Shown here one piece after another: positions 35,250 to 46,012 of a stretch of DNA of 64,000 bases (positions are counted from its first letter, which is position 1; each line of letters starts with the position of its first letter). Location of the stretch: contig JAQEDJ010000003.1 in the NCBI GenBank assembly GCA_027669525.1, forward strand, positions 29,494 to 93,493, read 5' to 3'. The notes below the pieces were generated by a model. It searched no databases, was not told the DNA's origin, and worked only from the letters and a program-made list of their open reading frames with translations. This stretch comes from Coriobacteriaceae bacterium AM48-5 (GTDB lineage Bacteria > Actinomycetota > Coriobacteriia > Coriobacteriales > Coriobacteriaceae). The position numbers and the translations under genes are program-made.

Positions 35250-35341
35250 GGTTCACTCCAATCAGTTGGGTGCGGTCATGCCGCCCGCACAGTGAATACG
35301 CACCGGACCAGGTCCGATCGACTTGGGACTAGTCGCACCGA

Positions 35342-36145
<804 letters not shown>

Positions 36146-36157
36146 GGGACTCCTTAA

Positions 36158-37062
36158 CTAGCGACGCTTGCGCGACAGGAAGCGCGCAAACAGGTTGAAG
36201 GCCAGAATGATCACCATCAGCAAGAGCGCGGTGCCGTAGGCTGCGTTCATGTTGATGCCATCGTTGGCAAGCAGGTACAGGTGAACCGTCATGGGGCGGC
36301 CGGAATCGAGCGGCGAAATAGGTAGATTGATGGCTTGGCCCATGGTGTAGAGCACCACCGCGGTCTCGCCAATGGCGCGGCCGATGGCGAGGACGATGCC
36401 CGTGGCAATACGGCCAAAGGCAGAAGGAAGCACAATCTTGGAGACAACCTGCCACTTGGTGGCGCCCAGGCCGTACGCGCCCCAACGGATATAGCGCGGG
36501 ACGGCGCGAATGGCCTCTTCGGTGGTGCGCATGACGATGGGAAGCATCAAGAGCGCGAGCGCCAGAGCGGCCGAGACCATCGAAAGGCCCAGGCCCATGG
36601 CCTCGACAAACAAGGCGTAGCCAAACAGGCCCATAACGATGGAGGGCACCGAGGCCAAAGCGTCAGCAGCGTAGCGAATGAGCTCGACGACCTTGCCCTG
36701 CTTGGCGTACTCGGCCAGATAGACGGCTGCCAGCACAGCAATCGGCGTGCAGATAAGCATGGCGAGCGCCGTCACATAGACGGTCGAGACGATCGTGGGC
36801 CAAATTCCGCCCTCGGCGTTGACGCCTGGGGCCAACCGAAGATAAAGTCGAGCGAGATATGCGGCAGGCCGTTAATGACCACGTAGGCGATGATAGCGAC
36901 CAGCACCAGCGTGGTGATGTATGCCGCGGCACGGAACACGCCAAGCATGATCTTGTTGGACAGGTCCTTGTTGATGCGGCCCTTCTTGCCGTGGGAAAGG
37001 GCACGCTTGATGCGCTCGCGCGACGAGGTCGTATCGACCGTCGTGTCAACGGAATCGGACAT
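36158..37062 (-). CDS. pstA: Phosphate ABC transporter permease PstA, frameshifted
   Basis: About 301 residues with a cytosolic N-terminus (about 45 residues) and six membrane segments. The coupling-loop region YGLGATKWQVVSKIVLPSAFGRIATGIVLAIGRAIGETA is the permease EAA-type motif facing PstB. One C is missing near 36830 (TGGCCCCAGG for TGGCCCCCAGG), restoring FGWPPGVNAEGGIWPT. It starts three bases after the pstC stop. Confidence 0.93.
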
Positions 37063-37065
37063 AGC

Positions 37066-37990
37066 CTACCCCCTCTTCTTCTTGGAAATCAGACGGACGA
37101 TGCCCACCAGCGCAGCGGAGATGATAAACAGGACCACGCCCATGCCAAACAGCGCCGAGCGGTGCAGACCCGAGGAATAGCTCATGTCGAGCGCGATCTG
37201 GCTCGTGAGCGTCGAGATGGGGCTCGAGATGCTATCCGGAATGACCGGAGCGTTACCCACGACCATAAGCACGGCCATGGTCTCGCCGATAGCGCGACCC
37301 ATGCCCAGCACGATGGCGTCCACGATACCCAGCTTGGCCGCGGGCAGCACGACCTTATAGATGGTCTGCCACTTGGTGGCGCCCATGGCATAGGATGCCT
37401 CGCGGATGCCCATGGGGATGGAGTTAAGGGCATCGATGGTGAGTGTCGTGATCGTGGGGACGATCATGATGGCAAGCACGAACCACGCCGTCAGGGCACC
37501 AAACCCAAGGCCACCGGTCAGCTGTGCGATAAACGGGCGGATGATGATCATGCCGAAGAAGCCGTAGATGATGGAGGGAATACCCGCCAGCAGGTCGACG
37601 GCAGGGCTGATGAGCTTGCGCACGCGCTTGCCGGCGATCTCGACCAGATACACGGCCGTGCCCACGCCTAGGGGCACACCCATGGCGAGCGCACCGACGG
37701 TCACCAGACCCGAGCCGGCAAGCAGCGACACGATGCCGTAGTGGCCTCAGAGGCGCCCACGTAAAGCTAAAGAAGTCCGCCAGACCGATGTCGGTAAAGA
37801 CGGGCAGCGCCGAGTACGTGGTAAAGACAAAAATCAGGATGACGGTAACAACCGCCAAGAACGCGCAGGCAAAGAAAATCCACTGCAGCGCCTTCTCCTT
37901 GATATAGGTGCTGCGCGATACGAGCGCCAGCTCGCGCTTCTTGGGCGCCTGAGCATTCTGCTCAGTCTGGGAGTTTTCCCGTGCTTCCAT
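37066..37990 (-). CDS. pstC: Phosphate ABC transporter permease PstC, frameshifted
   Basis: About 308 residues with a long cytosolic N-terminus and six membrane segments. YAMGATKWQTIYKVVLPAAKLGIVDAIVLGMGRAIGETMA is the motif that contacts PstB. Two C are missing near 37742 and 37751; restoring them gives FTWAPSEAHYGIVSLLAGSG. ATG at 37990 is favoured because GGGGAG lies eight bases upstream. It begins just inside the end of pstS. Confidence 0.93.
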
Positions 37991-37991
37991 G

Positions 37992-38828
37992 CTACTCACT
38001 CCCCTTCTCGTCGTTGGTGACGGGAATAAAGCCCGCCTCGCGAATCTGCTTGTCCATCTTTTCGGACGTCACGTAGTCGATGTAATCCTGCGCCTGCTGC
38101 GAAGGCGCACCCTTCACAAAGAAGTAAAGGTCGCGCGAGATGGGATAGCCGCCACTCGCGACCGTCTTCTCGGACGCCTCAACATGATTGACCGAGACGG
38201 CCTTGACCGAGGTCTTGGCGTTGAGGCCATCGACGAAGCCCAGCGAAATGTAGCCGATAGCCCCGCGCGAACGAGATACCACGTCGCGCACCTGGCCCGT
38301 GCCCGAAAGAACGGCGGAGCGGCGATCGAACGGGGTGCCGTCCATCACGATGGTGCGGAAGGCTTCACGCGTGCCAGACGCCTCATCTCGGTTGATAACC
38401 TGAATCCTCAGGTCCTCGCCACCGACTTCTTTCCAGTTGGTGATCTTGCCGGCATAGATATCGCGGAGCTGCTCGGTCGAGAGGTTATCGACGGGGTTGT
38501 CTTCGTTCACGATGACCGCGATACCGTCGTGGGCAATGACGATGGGAGTCAGGCCCAGATCCTGTTCGTCGGCATTGAGTCCACGGGAGGAGCTGGCGAT
38601 ATCGGCCGTGCCAGCGCTGACGGCTTCGATGCCAGCGGAAGAGCCCAAACCGGAAACGAGCACGTCGATGCCGGTCTCCTCCTTAAAGCCCTCTGCCGCA
38701 ATTTCGGCGATAGGAAGGCAGGTCGTGGAGCCGGCCACGGTAATGGAAGAGGCAGAAGATCCCGAAGAACAGGCGCACAGCGTAAGCGTAAGCACAGCGG
38801 CGCTCAGGACCGATACGATCTTTCTCAT
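37992..38828 (-). CDS. pstS: Phosphate ABC transporter substrate-binding lipoprotein
   Basis: The protein has 278 residues. A lipoprotein signal peptide ends with LTLCAC (lipobox Cys near residue 20). Phosphate-binding segments include AGSTTCLPIAE, GLGSSAGIEAV, and DEASGTREAF near residue 150. It captures phosphate outside the membrane and delivers it to PstCA. Its ATG overlaps the pgeF stop by four bases, so translation is probably coupled to pgeF. Confidence 0.94.
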   Translation of the reverse strand: MRKIVSVLSAAVLTLTLCACSSGSSASSITVAGSTTCLPIAEIAAEGFKEETGIDVLVSGLGSSAGIEAVSAGTADIASSSRGLNADEQDLGLTPIVIAHDGIAVIVNEDNPVDNLSTEQLRDIYAGKITNWKEVGGEDLRIQVINRDEASGTREAFRTIVMDGTPFDRRSAVLSGTGQVRDVVSRSRGAIGYISLGFVDGLNAKTSVKAVSVNHVEASEKTVASGGYPISRDLYFFVKGAPSQQAQDYIDYVTSEKMDKQIREAGFIPVTNDEKGSE

Positions 38829-39625
38829 AGCATCACGCCGATCGCAGCATGGCGCCCACAGGTGCCGTCCTCGTTACGGTAGGAATAAAAGCGGTCGTTC
38901 TGACGCACAGTCGAAAGCTGGGTATCCACGATATTATCCGCGTCCACACCGTCATCTACCAGCGCCTCACAAATGGCAGCGGAAAGATCGAGCATACGAG
39001 AGGCACTCGCATCGATGCAAGAGAACTCGACGGCAAAGCGATCCATGAGTTCCTGGGATACCTCATATTCGTCAGCCAAGATATGGGGGCCGATATAGGC
39101 GGAAACGTCGCTCGCATCGCAGCCGGCAGCATCGCAAAGCGCCTGGCACGCCTTGGCAGAAATACGTGCAATCGTGCCCTTCCAACCGGAGTGCACCACG
39201 GCAAATCCGCCAGGGGCCACCAGCACCACGGGAACGCAGTCGGCAAAGCAGAGCAGCACGGGCACGTCATGGGCCGTACAGACGATGGCATCGCAGCCCT
39301 CGGCAATCTGCTCGCGAACAGCCTCAAGATCGTCGGCACCGTTCGAAGTCACCGTAACGATATGGTCACCATGTACCTGATTGGGCACGAGCAGATTATG
39401 CTCGCACTCAGTGGCGCCCATAGCTTCGAGCGCTCGACGACGATTTTCTTGAACAGCAAAGGGGTCATCGCCTACATGCGAGCCCAGGTTGAGCGAGGAG
39501 TACGCATCTTCAGAAACGCCACCGGTGCGCTCGGTAAAGGCAAAGCGGACATCGGATGTCGCGCCCTCCACCAACGTAACTCCATCATGGTCGACACGCG
39601 AAACGTTGTCCGCACGTGCTGCCAT
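38825..39625 (-). CDS. pgeF: Peptidoglycan editing factor PgeF (YfiH, laccase domain)
   Basis: The protein has 266 residues. VRFAFTERTGGVS at the N-terminus, NQVHGDHI, FADCVPVVL and AVVHSGWKGTIARI contain the conserved His/Cys metal ligands of the family, and YIGPHILADEYEV follows. PgeF removes misplaced L-Ser from muropeptide stems in E. coli. The ATG at 39625 has AGGAGG. It follows ftsZ behind a terminator, so pgeF-pst probably has its own promoter in the 150 bases between. Confidence 0.92.
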   Translation of the reverse strand: MAARADNVSRVDHDGVTLVEGATSDVRFAFTERTGGVSEDAYSSLNLGSHVGDDPFAVQENRRRALEAMGATECEHNLLVPNQVHGDHIVTVTSNGADDLEAVREQIAEGCDAIVCTAHDVPVLLCFADCVPVVLVAPGGFAVVHSGWKGTIARISAKACQALCDAAGCDASDVSAYIGPHILADEYEVSQELMDRFAVEFSCIDASASRMLDLSAAICEALVDDGVDADNIVDTQLSTVRQNDRFYSYRNEDGTCGRHAAIGVML

Positions 39626-39775
39626 ACTAAAGCCTCCTAATAACACAAGTACCGCGGCGTCGCCGCGCAGTCCGCGTTTATACGGCTGTCATACTTCCTT
39701 AAAAGGATACCCGCAGCGGTAGGGACCAAACGTAAAGAACGTAAGGAGATTGGAGGCTTTCGTTTACAAACGAGA

Positions 39776-39811
39776 AACAAAACGGGGTGCATCCAAATGG
39801 ACACACCCCGT
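39776..39811 (-). terminator. Rho-independent terminator after ftsZ
   Basis: ACGGGGTG/CACCCCGT with inner ATCC/GGAC pairing (39782-39811) is followed on the minus strand by TTTTGTTTC. Confidence 0.85.
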
Positions 39812-39833
39812 GCAGGTCGTTGAGAAAAACGAA

Positions 39834-40988
39834 CTAGAAGCTACCGCGCTTCAGGAAGTCGGGAAGCTCGAACTGGTCGTTGCCAAAGTTGGGCAGCTCG
39901 GTACCACCGACGTTGCGGGTCGGAGCGGCCTGAGCCGGGCTGGCGGCAGGAGCGGTGCGCTGCGGCTCGGCGGAGGCAGCAGCCTTGCTCTGAGACTGCT
40001 GAGCAGCAAAGAGCTCGTCCTGACGGTTGACGTTTGAGTCGGAGAAGCCCGTAGCGATGACGGTGATACGCACCTGATCGCCCAGGGACTCGTCGACAAC
40101 GGTACCGAAGATGATGTTGGCCTCGGGGTCGACGGCGTTGGCGACAACGTCGGCGGCGTCGCTAATCTCCTGGATGCCCAGGTCCTTGGAACCGGCGATG
40201 GAGAGCAGCACGCGCGTGGCGCCATCGATGGAGCTCTCGAGCAGCGGGCTGGAGATGGCCTGCTGGGCAGCGTCGACGGCACGAGTATCCCCAGAAGAGG
40301 TACCGATACCCATCATGGCGGTACCGGCCTGCTTCATGATGGTCTTAACATCGGCGAAGTCCAGGTTGATGATACCGGGGACGGTGATGAGGTCGGTGAT
40401 GCCCTGGGTGCCCTGGGAAAGGACGCCATCGGCAATCGCGAAGGCCTCGAGCATGGTGGTCTTCTTCTCGGCGATGTCGAGCAGCTTATCGTTAGGAATG
40501 ACGATCATGGTGTCGACGCAATCGGAGAGGGTCTTGATGCCCTCCTCGGCGCTCTTCTTACGCTTGCGGCCCTCGAAGGTGAAGGGCTTGGTCACGACGG
40601 CGACGGTCAGTGCGCCGACCTCGTTCATCGCGATATCGGCAACGATGGGAGCAGCGCCGGTACCGGTGCCGCCGCCCTCGCCGCAGGTGATAAACACCAT
40701 GTCGGCGCCAGCGAGCGCCTCGGCGATGTCGTCGCGGGACTCATCGGCAGCCTTGCGGCCAACCTCGGGATTGGCGCCGGCGCCCAGGCCGCGGGTAAGG
40801 TCGGTGCCGATGTGCACCTTGATATCGGCATCAGAGATCGCGAGTGCCTGAGCATCGGTGTTGATGGCAACAAACTCGACGCCGCGGATGCCCTCTTCGA
40901 TCATTCGATTGACCGCGTTGGTACCGCCGCCGCCGACGCCGACCACCTTAATGACGGCAAGGTAGTTGTTGATCTCTGTCTCGTGCAT
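39834..40988 (-). CDS. ftsZ: Cell division protein FtsZ
   Basis: Tubulin-like GTPase that forms the Z ring. The protein has 384 residues. [13 protein letters not shown] (17-29) and the GTP loop [10 protein letters not shown] (105-114) bind nucleotide; the T7 loop is [12 protein letters not shown] short Ala/Pro/Gln-rich linker leads to the conserved C-terminal peptide [10 protein letters not shown], the docking site for SepF and other partners. The ATG at 40988 has GGAGG. A 16-bp near-palindrome 55 bases upstream recurs upstream of mraZ. Intact. Confidence 0.98.
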   Translation of the reverse strand: MHETEINNYLAVIKVVGVGGGGTNAVNRMIEEGIRGVEFVAINTDAQALAISDADIKVHIGTDLTRGLGAGANPEVGRKAADESRDDIAEALAGADMVFITCGEGGGTGTGAAPIVADIAMNEVGALTVAVVTKPFTFEGRKRKKSAEEGIKTLSDCVDTMIVIPNDKLLDIAEKKTTMLEAFAIADGVLSQGTQGITDLITVPGIINLDFADVKTIMKQAGTAMMGIGTSSGDTRAVDAAQQAISSPLLESSIDGATRVLLSIAGSKDLGIQEISDAADVVANAVDPEANIIFGTVVDESLGDQVRITVIATGFSDSNVNRQDELFAAQQSQSKAAASAEPQRTAPAASPAQAAPTRNVGGTELPNFGNDQFELPDFLKRGSF

Positions 40989-41042
40989 GTCGGTCCTCCG
41001 AACAAAGGTTATAGCCATAGCATGGGTCGACCCCTGCGCACA

Positions 41043-41058
41043 TTAACCTTCAGGTTGA
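41043..41058. promoter_or_regulatory. Shared near-palindromic motif upstream of ftsZ
   Basis: TTAACCTTCAGGTTGA has symmetric AACCT/AGGTT half-sites around TC. It lies 55 bases before ftsZ and matches the site at 55557-55572 upstream of mraZ at 14 of 16 positions. Confidence 0.55.
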
Positions 41059-41187
41059 AAGTAAATGCAAAGGTAAACCGTATTATGTTTGCACATTATG
41101 AACGTATCAGTCAAATAATTGACCGTGAAAACCAAACAAACCAGATAAACGGCGTGGTATGGCCCCTCAACAAAGCATCAACCAGCG

Positions 41188-42444
41188 CTACGAGGTCGGA
41201 GCATTCCTAAATGTGTAGTTGCCCGGAGAGCGCACATTGATATACGTTACGCCCTCTACCTGCGAAAGCAACTTGGTGACTACGCGTTCCTTCTTGGCGA
41301 TATCGTCCGAATCGCCCAGCGACACCTCAATGCCGTTATTGAGGTTTGCCGAGATGGCTTCGACCGAAGGCGTGGAAATATCCTTGACTTGTCCCAAGAA
41401 CTCGCTCGAAAAACCACGCACATAATCCAGGCCGGCCTTAACGGCTTTGGAGTTCACCGCCTGGCCGGAAACCGGAGCGACATCCGCCGAGACATCAGTC
41501 AATAACACCGCGCCATAATGCTTGGCGAGCGCCAGCGCGGCATCGATTCCGGTCAAGGTATTTGAGCCCTGCCCTGTCGTGATGACGTTGCCCTGGTCGT
41601 CCACTTCGACCGACGTCGACAGCGGGGCGATCCAGGTGTCATCGTCTCCGATAGCCCAGGCAAGGTCGTCGGAGCTGATATACGCAATGGCGATAACTTT
41701 ACGCTCCGTCGGCGTGATGATAAGCGTATGGGGAAACTGGCGCTGGACATCCACGCCCGAAACCCACGGGTTCTGCTTGAGATCCTCGGTAATCTGGTCG
41801 GGATCGACGTTAAAAAGCGACGTTCCCTCGGGCAAGTCGATCAGCTGGATAGCATCGTGCTTCGTCACATGCTCGCTGCCTTGAATCTGAATATCAGTGG
41901 CAGTAAACAGTCCAGAGTTGATCACCACGATGGCAACGACGACGAGCACGGCCAAGACGGCCAGAACGCCGCCCACGATTTTGCCTTTGCCTGTAACGAC
42001 AGAAGCGGCATCTGATGTTTTATTTGCCATCGCTCCAAGTGAAGATAACGGGTTGAAACCTTTTTTACTCGAAGGCTTCTTGGCGGTAGCCGGCACCGAT
42101 GTCAGCGAGCGCGGTTTCGATGCGCCCAGCGTGAGACCTGGACGCGCCGCTTTAGTTCCCGTCGAGGGCTTGGGAGCTGCCATGGGACGGGCAGGCTTGG
42201 CGCCCATAACAGGCTTTGACGTCACCGAGGGACGAGAGGACTTTTTTGCGGCCGGACGATTACCGAGCTGCGAGCCGACGACCGGACGACTGGTCTGTCG
42301 AGCATGCCCGACAGACTTAGAGTGCGCGACGGTATTGCGTTGAGGTTTGGCAGGCGCGCCGGAACGCCCTCCGGCGCGGCGGAAGGTGGGTTTCGATGCT
42401 CTAGAAGCCGAGGAATTTAACTTCCGGTCTGAGCTCGATGCCAT
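41188..42444 (-). CDS. ftsQ: Cell division protein FtsQ/DivIB
   Basis: The protein has 418 residues. A very long basic, Ser/Pro/Lys-rich cytosolic tail (about 150 residues) precedes one membrane segment (VGGVLAVLAVLVVVAIVVI). The extracellular POTRA domain follows (FTATDIQIQGSEHVTKHDAIQLIDLPEGTSLFNVD), then the FtsQ beta domain with NPWVSGVDVQRQFPHTLIITPTERK. It links early and late divisome parts. Its start overlaps murB by 44 bases in another frame; no later start keeps the transmembrane segment, and the upstream protein is family-like to its stop. Confidence 0.93.
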   Translation of the reverse strand: MASSSDRKLNSSASRASKPTFRRAGGRSGAPAKPQRNTVAHSKSVGHARQTSRPVVGSQLGNRPAAKKSSRPSVTSKPVMGAKPARPMAAPKPSTGTKAARPGLTLGASKPRSLTSVPATAKKPSSKKGFNPLSSLGAMANKTSDAASVVTGKGKIVGGVLAVLAVLVVVAIVVINSGLFTATDIQIQGSEHVTKHDAIQLIDLPEGTSLFNVDPDQITEDLKQNPWVSGVDVQRQFPHTLIITPTERKVIAIAYISSDDLAWAIGDDDTWIAPLSTSVEVDDQGNVITTGQGSNTLTGIDAALALAKHYGAVLLTDVSADVAPVSGQAVNSKAVKAGLDYVRGFSSEFLGQVKDISTPSVEAISANLNNGIEVSLGDSDDIAKKERVVTKLLSQVEGVTYINVRSPGNYTFRNAPTS

Positions 42445-43312
42445 ACGCCTCCCTCACCTTTCCGTGCACATGTCTGATAACCGCGGCAACGTCATCGGCC
42501 GAGGCAGTTCCGTTATTAACGATAAAATTAGCGTGAACGGGCGAAACTTCCGCGCCGCCAATCGAAAAACCCTTTAATCCACAATCCTCGATAAGCTTGC
42601 CCACACTCGCATCGGGCGGGTTGCGAAAGACAGACCCGCAGGATGCGCGACCCATGGGCTGCGTACGCTTGCGCCTTGTAAGGTACCGCTCCATGCGCTC
42701 GCGAATGTCGGCCTTGGGCGCCGGTTTAAGCTTGAGCACGCACTCGAGGATGATCTCATTGCGGGGAAGGCTACATTCGCGGTAGCCCCAAGAGATCTCG
42801 GACCCCGCATAATGCTTGATACCGGATGCCGGGTCAAACGTTACGACATCCTCAACCAGCGAGCCAATCCACTCGGTCCGCGTGCCGGCATTCATAGATA
42901 TCGCACCGCCGACCGAACCAGGAATGCCAACGGCAAACTCAAGGCCCGAGAGGCTACGCGACAGGGCATCGTTGACCAGGCGTGCAAACATCACGCCCGC
43001 ACCGACCGTCAGCGTACAACCGTCATCGGCAACAACCGTGCGCTGAAACTCACGTCCGAGCGAAATGACGGCACCGCGATAACCGCCATCGGCAACCAGC
43101 AGATTGGAGCCCTTGCCAATGATGACCCACGGCACCTGCTCGCGATCGAGCACCGCCACGGCGCGGCGGAGGGCATGATAGCTATGGCACGTCACAAAGA
43201 GGTCGGCCTTGCCGCCGATACGATAGCTCGTATGACGCGCAAGGCGCTCGTCCTCGATCACATCCGTGTCGATCATGCCCGAGAGCGCCATGACGGCGTT
43301 AAACAGACCCAT
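42401..43312 (-). CDS. murB: UDP-N-acetylmuramate dehydrogenase
   Basis: Reduces enolpyruvyl-UDP-GlcNAc to UDP-MurNAc with NADPH and FAD. The protein has 303 residues, type II MurB size. HTSYRIGGKADLFV, the FAD loop GKGSNLLVADGGYRG, GIPGSVGGAISMNAG, the catalytic Ser region PMGRASCGSVFRNPP, and the acid segment HANFIVN are visible. It starts six bases after murC stops. Intact. Confidence 0.97.
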   Translation of the reverse strand: MGLFNAVMALSGMIDTDVIEDERLARHTSYRIGGKADLFVTCHSYHALRRAVAVLDREQVPWVIIGKGSNLLVADGGYRGAVISLGREFQRTVVADDGCTLTVGAGVMFARLVNDALSRSLSGLEFAVGIPGSVGGAISMNAGTRTEWIGSLVEDVVTFDPASGIKHYAGSEISWGYRECSLPRNEIILECVLKLKPAPKADIRERMERYLTRRKRTQPMGRASCGSVFRNPPDASVGKLIEDCGLKGFSIGGAEVSPVHANFIVNNGTASADDVAAVIRHVHGKVREAYGIELRPEVKFLGF

Positions 43313-43317
43313 TAGAC

Positions 43318-44736
43318 TTAAGCGTCTTTCTTGGCAGTCAGATACTCGATGAACTCGGGACCGACGGTCGTAACGTCTCCGGCACCCATGGTGAGCAGCA
43401 GGTCGCCCTCGCCCACCATCTGCTCGAGCTCCTGATTGAGCTCAAGACGGCTGGAGCAGTACACGACCTCCTTGCCAGGATGCTTGGCGCGCACGGTATC
43501 GGCGAGCATCTTAGAGGTGACACCCGGAATGGGCATCTCGCCAGCCGAGAACACATCGATCAGCAGCAGTTTATCGGCATTGGCAAATGCATCGGCAAAG
43601 TCGTCGCACAGGGCCTGCAGGCGCGAATAGCGGTGCGGCTGGAACACGACGTCGACGTGCTTGTAGCCCAGCGACGAAGCGGCAGCAAGCGTCGCCTTGA
43701 TCTCGGTGGGATGATGGCCGTAATCATCGACCACGGTGATGCCATCGATATCGCCCACATGGGTAAAGCGACGGCGGACGCCTTCAAAGCTCGAAAGCGC
43801 CTTGGCGGCGGCGTCGATGTCAAGGCCCAGGACATGGGCGACGGTGAGCACCGCCGTGGCGTTGAGCATGTTGTGGCGACCGGGATTGCTCTTGATCTCC
43901 ACAGCGTGCTCAGTGCCGTCCTCAAAGCGAACGATAAAGTCACTCTGGATGCCCTTGACATCCGGGTGCACACAGACGATGTCGTTGCTCTCGGCAAAGC
44001 CGTAGGAAAGCACGTGACGGCCCGTCGACTTGGCGAGCTCGACCAGATGCGGGTCCTCGCCGCAGACGATGACGGTGCCGTCCTCGCCCACCAGGCTCAT
44101 GAATTTGGCGAAAGTCGCCTCGATCTCCTCGATACCCGAGTAGTGATCGAGGTGGTCGGCCTCGACGTTGGTCACAATGACCACGTTGGGGTTCAGGAAC
44201 AGGAAGGAGCTGTCGGACTCGTCGGCCTCGGCGACAAAGTAGTCGCCCGAGCCGTTCTTGCCGTTCGTGTCATAGCCCTCGACGATGCCGCCGATCAAGA
44301 AGCTCGGATCCAGGCCCATGCGGTCGAGCATGGTGGCGCACATCGAAGACGTGGTGGTCTTGCCATGCGTGCCGGCAACAGCGACGGTAGTGTAGCCGTG
44401 GCCCAAAGCAGAGAGCATCTTGGCACGGGGCCACACGGGAATACCAAGCTCGCGAGCGCGCACGAGTTCAGGGTTGGACTCCGGAATAGCGGTGGAGACA
44501 ACAACCACGTCGGGCTTGACCTCGTCGATCGTGGCGGCCTCATGGCCCACATGCACCTTCACACCAGCGCGGGTAAGCTGGCGGATATAACGTGACGTCT
44601 TAAGGTCGGAGCCGGTAACGGCATAACCGCGCTCATGAAGAACGAGGGCGATGCCGCTCATGCCGGCGCCGCCGATACCGATAAAGTGGGCGCTCTTAAA
44701 CTCGGGCGCGGAGGTTGCAGTCTGGGAATCAGCCAT
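43318..44736 (-). CDS. murC: UDP-N-acetylmuramate-L-alanine ligase
   Basis: Adds L-Ala to UDP-MurNAc, the first amino-acid step of the peptide stem. The protein has 472 residues. The N-terminal Rossmann domain has FIGIGGAGMSGIAL, the ATP loop is VAGTHGKTTTSSMCATML near residue 122, and VVDDYGHHPTEIKATLAAA near residue 340 is in the third domain. ATG at 44736 precedes ADSQTATSAPEF and follows AAGGAG; an upstream in-frame GTG is less likely. Intact. Confidence 0.97.
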   Translation of the reverse strand: MADSQTATSAPEFKSAHFIGIGGAGMSGIALVLHERGYAVTGSDLKTSRYIRQLTRAGVKVHVGHEAATIDEVKPDVVVVSTAIPESNPELVRARELGIPVWPRAKMLSALGHGYTTVAVAGTHGKTTTSSMCATMLDRMGLDPSFLIGGIVEGYDTNGKNGSGDYFVAEADESDSSFLFLNPNVVIVTNVEADHLDHYSGIEEIEATFAKFMSLVGEDGTVIVCGEDPHLVELAKSTGRHVLSYGFAESNDIVCVHPDVKGIQSDFIVRFEDGTEHAVEIKSNPGRHNMLNATAVLTVAHVLGLDIDAAAKALSSFEGVRRRFTHVGDIDGITVVDDYGHHPTEIKATLAAASSLGYKHVDVVFQPHRYSRLQALCDDFADAFANADKLLLIDVFSAGEMPIPGVTSKMLADTVRAKHPGKEVVYCSSRLELNQELEQMVGEGDLLLTMGAGDVTTVGPEFIEYLTAKKDA

Positions 44737-44833
44737 GTGCTCGTGTACTCCTTGCGTAAACACTGCCTGTAACCCGTTAACTGTACCGCACCTACCGCAT
44801 CAGCGCGAGGGCGACCGACGATATCCCGTCTAA

Positions 44834-45949
44834 CTAACGCAAACCCTCTACCGCATCCGCCAGAAGAGCGGCGGCCCTATCCTGAGCCAGACCACGCGCC
44901 GCCTGACGCATGGCGTCGCGCGCCGCCGCGTCATCGACCAGGTGCAGCAGCTCATCGGCAAAGGCAGAACCGTCGATATCGGCATCGGCGCAGAGCACGC
45001 CGGCCCCGGCGTCGACCAGATAGCGGGCATTGGTGGTTTGGTGGTCGGCCGTCGCATGCGGATACGGCACGAGCACCGAGGGCACGGCAAGCGCAGCGAT
45101 CTCGGCCACGCTCGATGCGCCCGAACGCGAGAGCACCAAATCGGCAGCAGCCAGCATATCGCCCATGTTGTCGATGTAAGGCTGGACGCGGTAACGCTTC
45201 GCCTCCTCGGGCGTCAGCGCCAAAGCGCGCTCGGTCTCCTCAAAGCCGTCGGCACCCGTCGAATGCAACACATAGAGGTTCTTGCGCGAAAGCAGCTCGT
45301 TTTTGAGCGAAACCACGCGCTCGTTGAGGTGCTGGGCGCCAAGTGAACCGCCAAAGACGAGCAGCAGCGTAGCGTCCTCGGGAACGCCAAGCGCCTTGCG
45401 GCCGCGAGCGCGATCGCCCTCGATTACCGAGCGACGTACGGGGTTGCCGGTCATGAGCACGTGGTCAGGGTCACCTTCGCGCTCAAAGACCGAACGCGCT
45501 GCCGGCACCGAGATGCACACGCGGGCGGCATGGGAGTTCATCATCTTGTTGGCCAGGCCCGGAACAGAGTTCTGCTCATGCAGCAGATACGGAACGCCTG
45601 CGCCCTTGCACCACCCCAGCAGCGGAACCTCGACATAGGCGCCAAAACCGATGGCGGCATCGGGCTTGCCGACCTTTGAGAAATGACTGGCGAGCGCACG
45701 CTTGGCCTTGTTGACACGCCACAGCGAGGTCAGCGCCGTCCAAGGACGGGAGCGGTCGAAGCCCGTGACCGTAATGGGCACAAAATCAAACCCAGCCTCG
45801 GGGACCAGACGACCCTCGAGCTTGCGCGACTGGCCCACGAACACAACGTGGTGGCCACGATCACGCAGCTCTTCGGCCAAGGCGAGCGCGGGGTTGATGT
45901 GTCCTGCCGTGCCGCCGGCTGCAATAGCAACGGTCATCTTATCGGTCAT
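44834..45949 (-). CDS. murG: UDP-N-acetylglucosamine-lipid I GlcNAc transferase
   Basis: Makes lipid II from lipid I on the inner membrane face. The protein has 371 residues. AAGGTAGHINPALALA is the first glycine loop, HEQNSVPGLANK near residue 122 and LVFGGSLGAQHLNE near residue 188 are signatures, and SRSGASSVAEIAALAVPSVLVPYPHATADHQTTNA binds UDP-GlcNAc. ATG at 45949 is used; ATG 12 bases later is an alternative. Intact. Confidence 0.97.
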   Translation of the reverse strand: MTDKMTVAIAAGGTAGHINPALALAEELRDRGHHVVFVGQSRKLEGRLVPEAGFDFVPITVTGFDRSRPWTALTSLWRVNKAKRALASHFSKVGKPDAAIGFGAYVEVPLLGWCKGAGVPYLLHEQNSVPGLANKMMNSHAARVCISVPAARSVFEREGDPDHVLMTGNPVRRSVIEGDRARGRKALGVPEDATLLLVFGGSLGAQHLNERVVSLKNELLSRKNLYVLHSTGADGFEETERALALTPEEAKRYRVQPYIDNMGDMLAAADLVLSRSGASSVAEIAALAVPSVLVPYPHATADHQTTNARYLVDAGAGVLCADADIDGSAFADELLHLVDDAAARDAMRQAARGLAQDRAAALLADAVEGLR

Positions 45950-46012
45950 GGTAGTCCCTTCGTACACGCGGTCCCTGGTCGTCGGTGCGCAGACGCGCCG
46001 ACGGGTCCGAGT

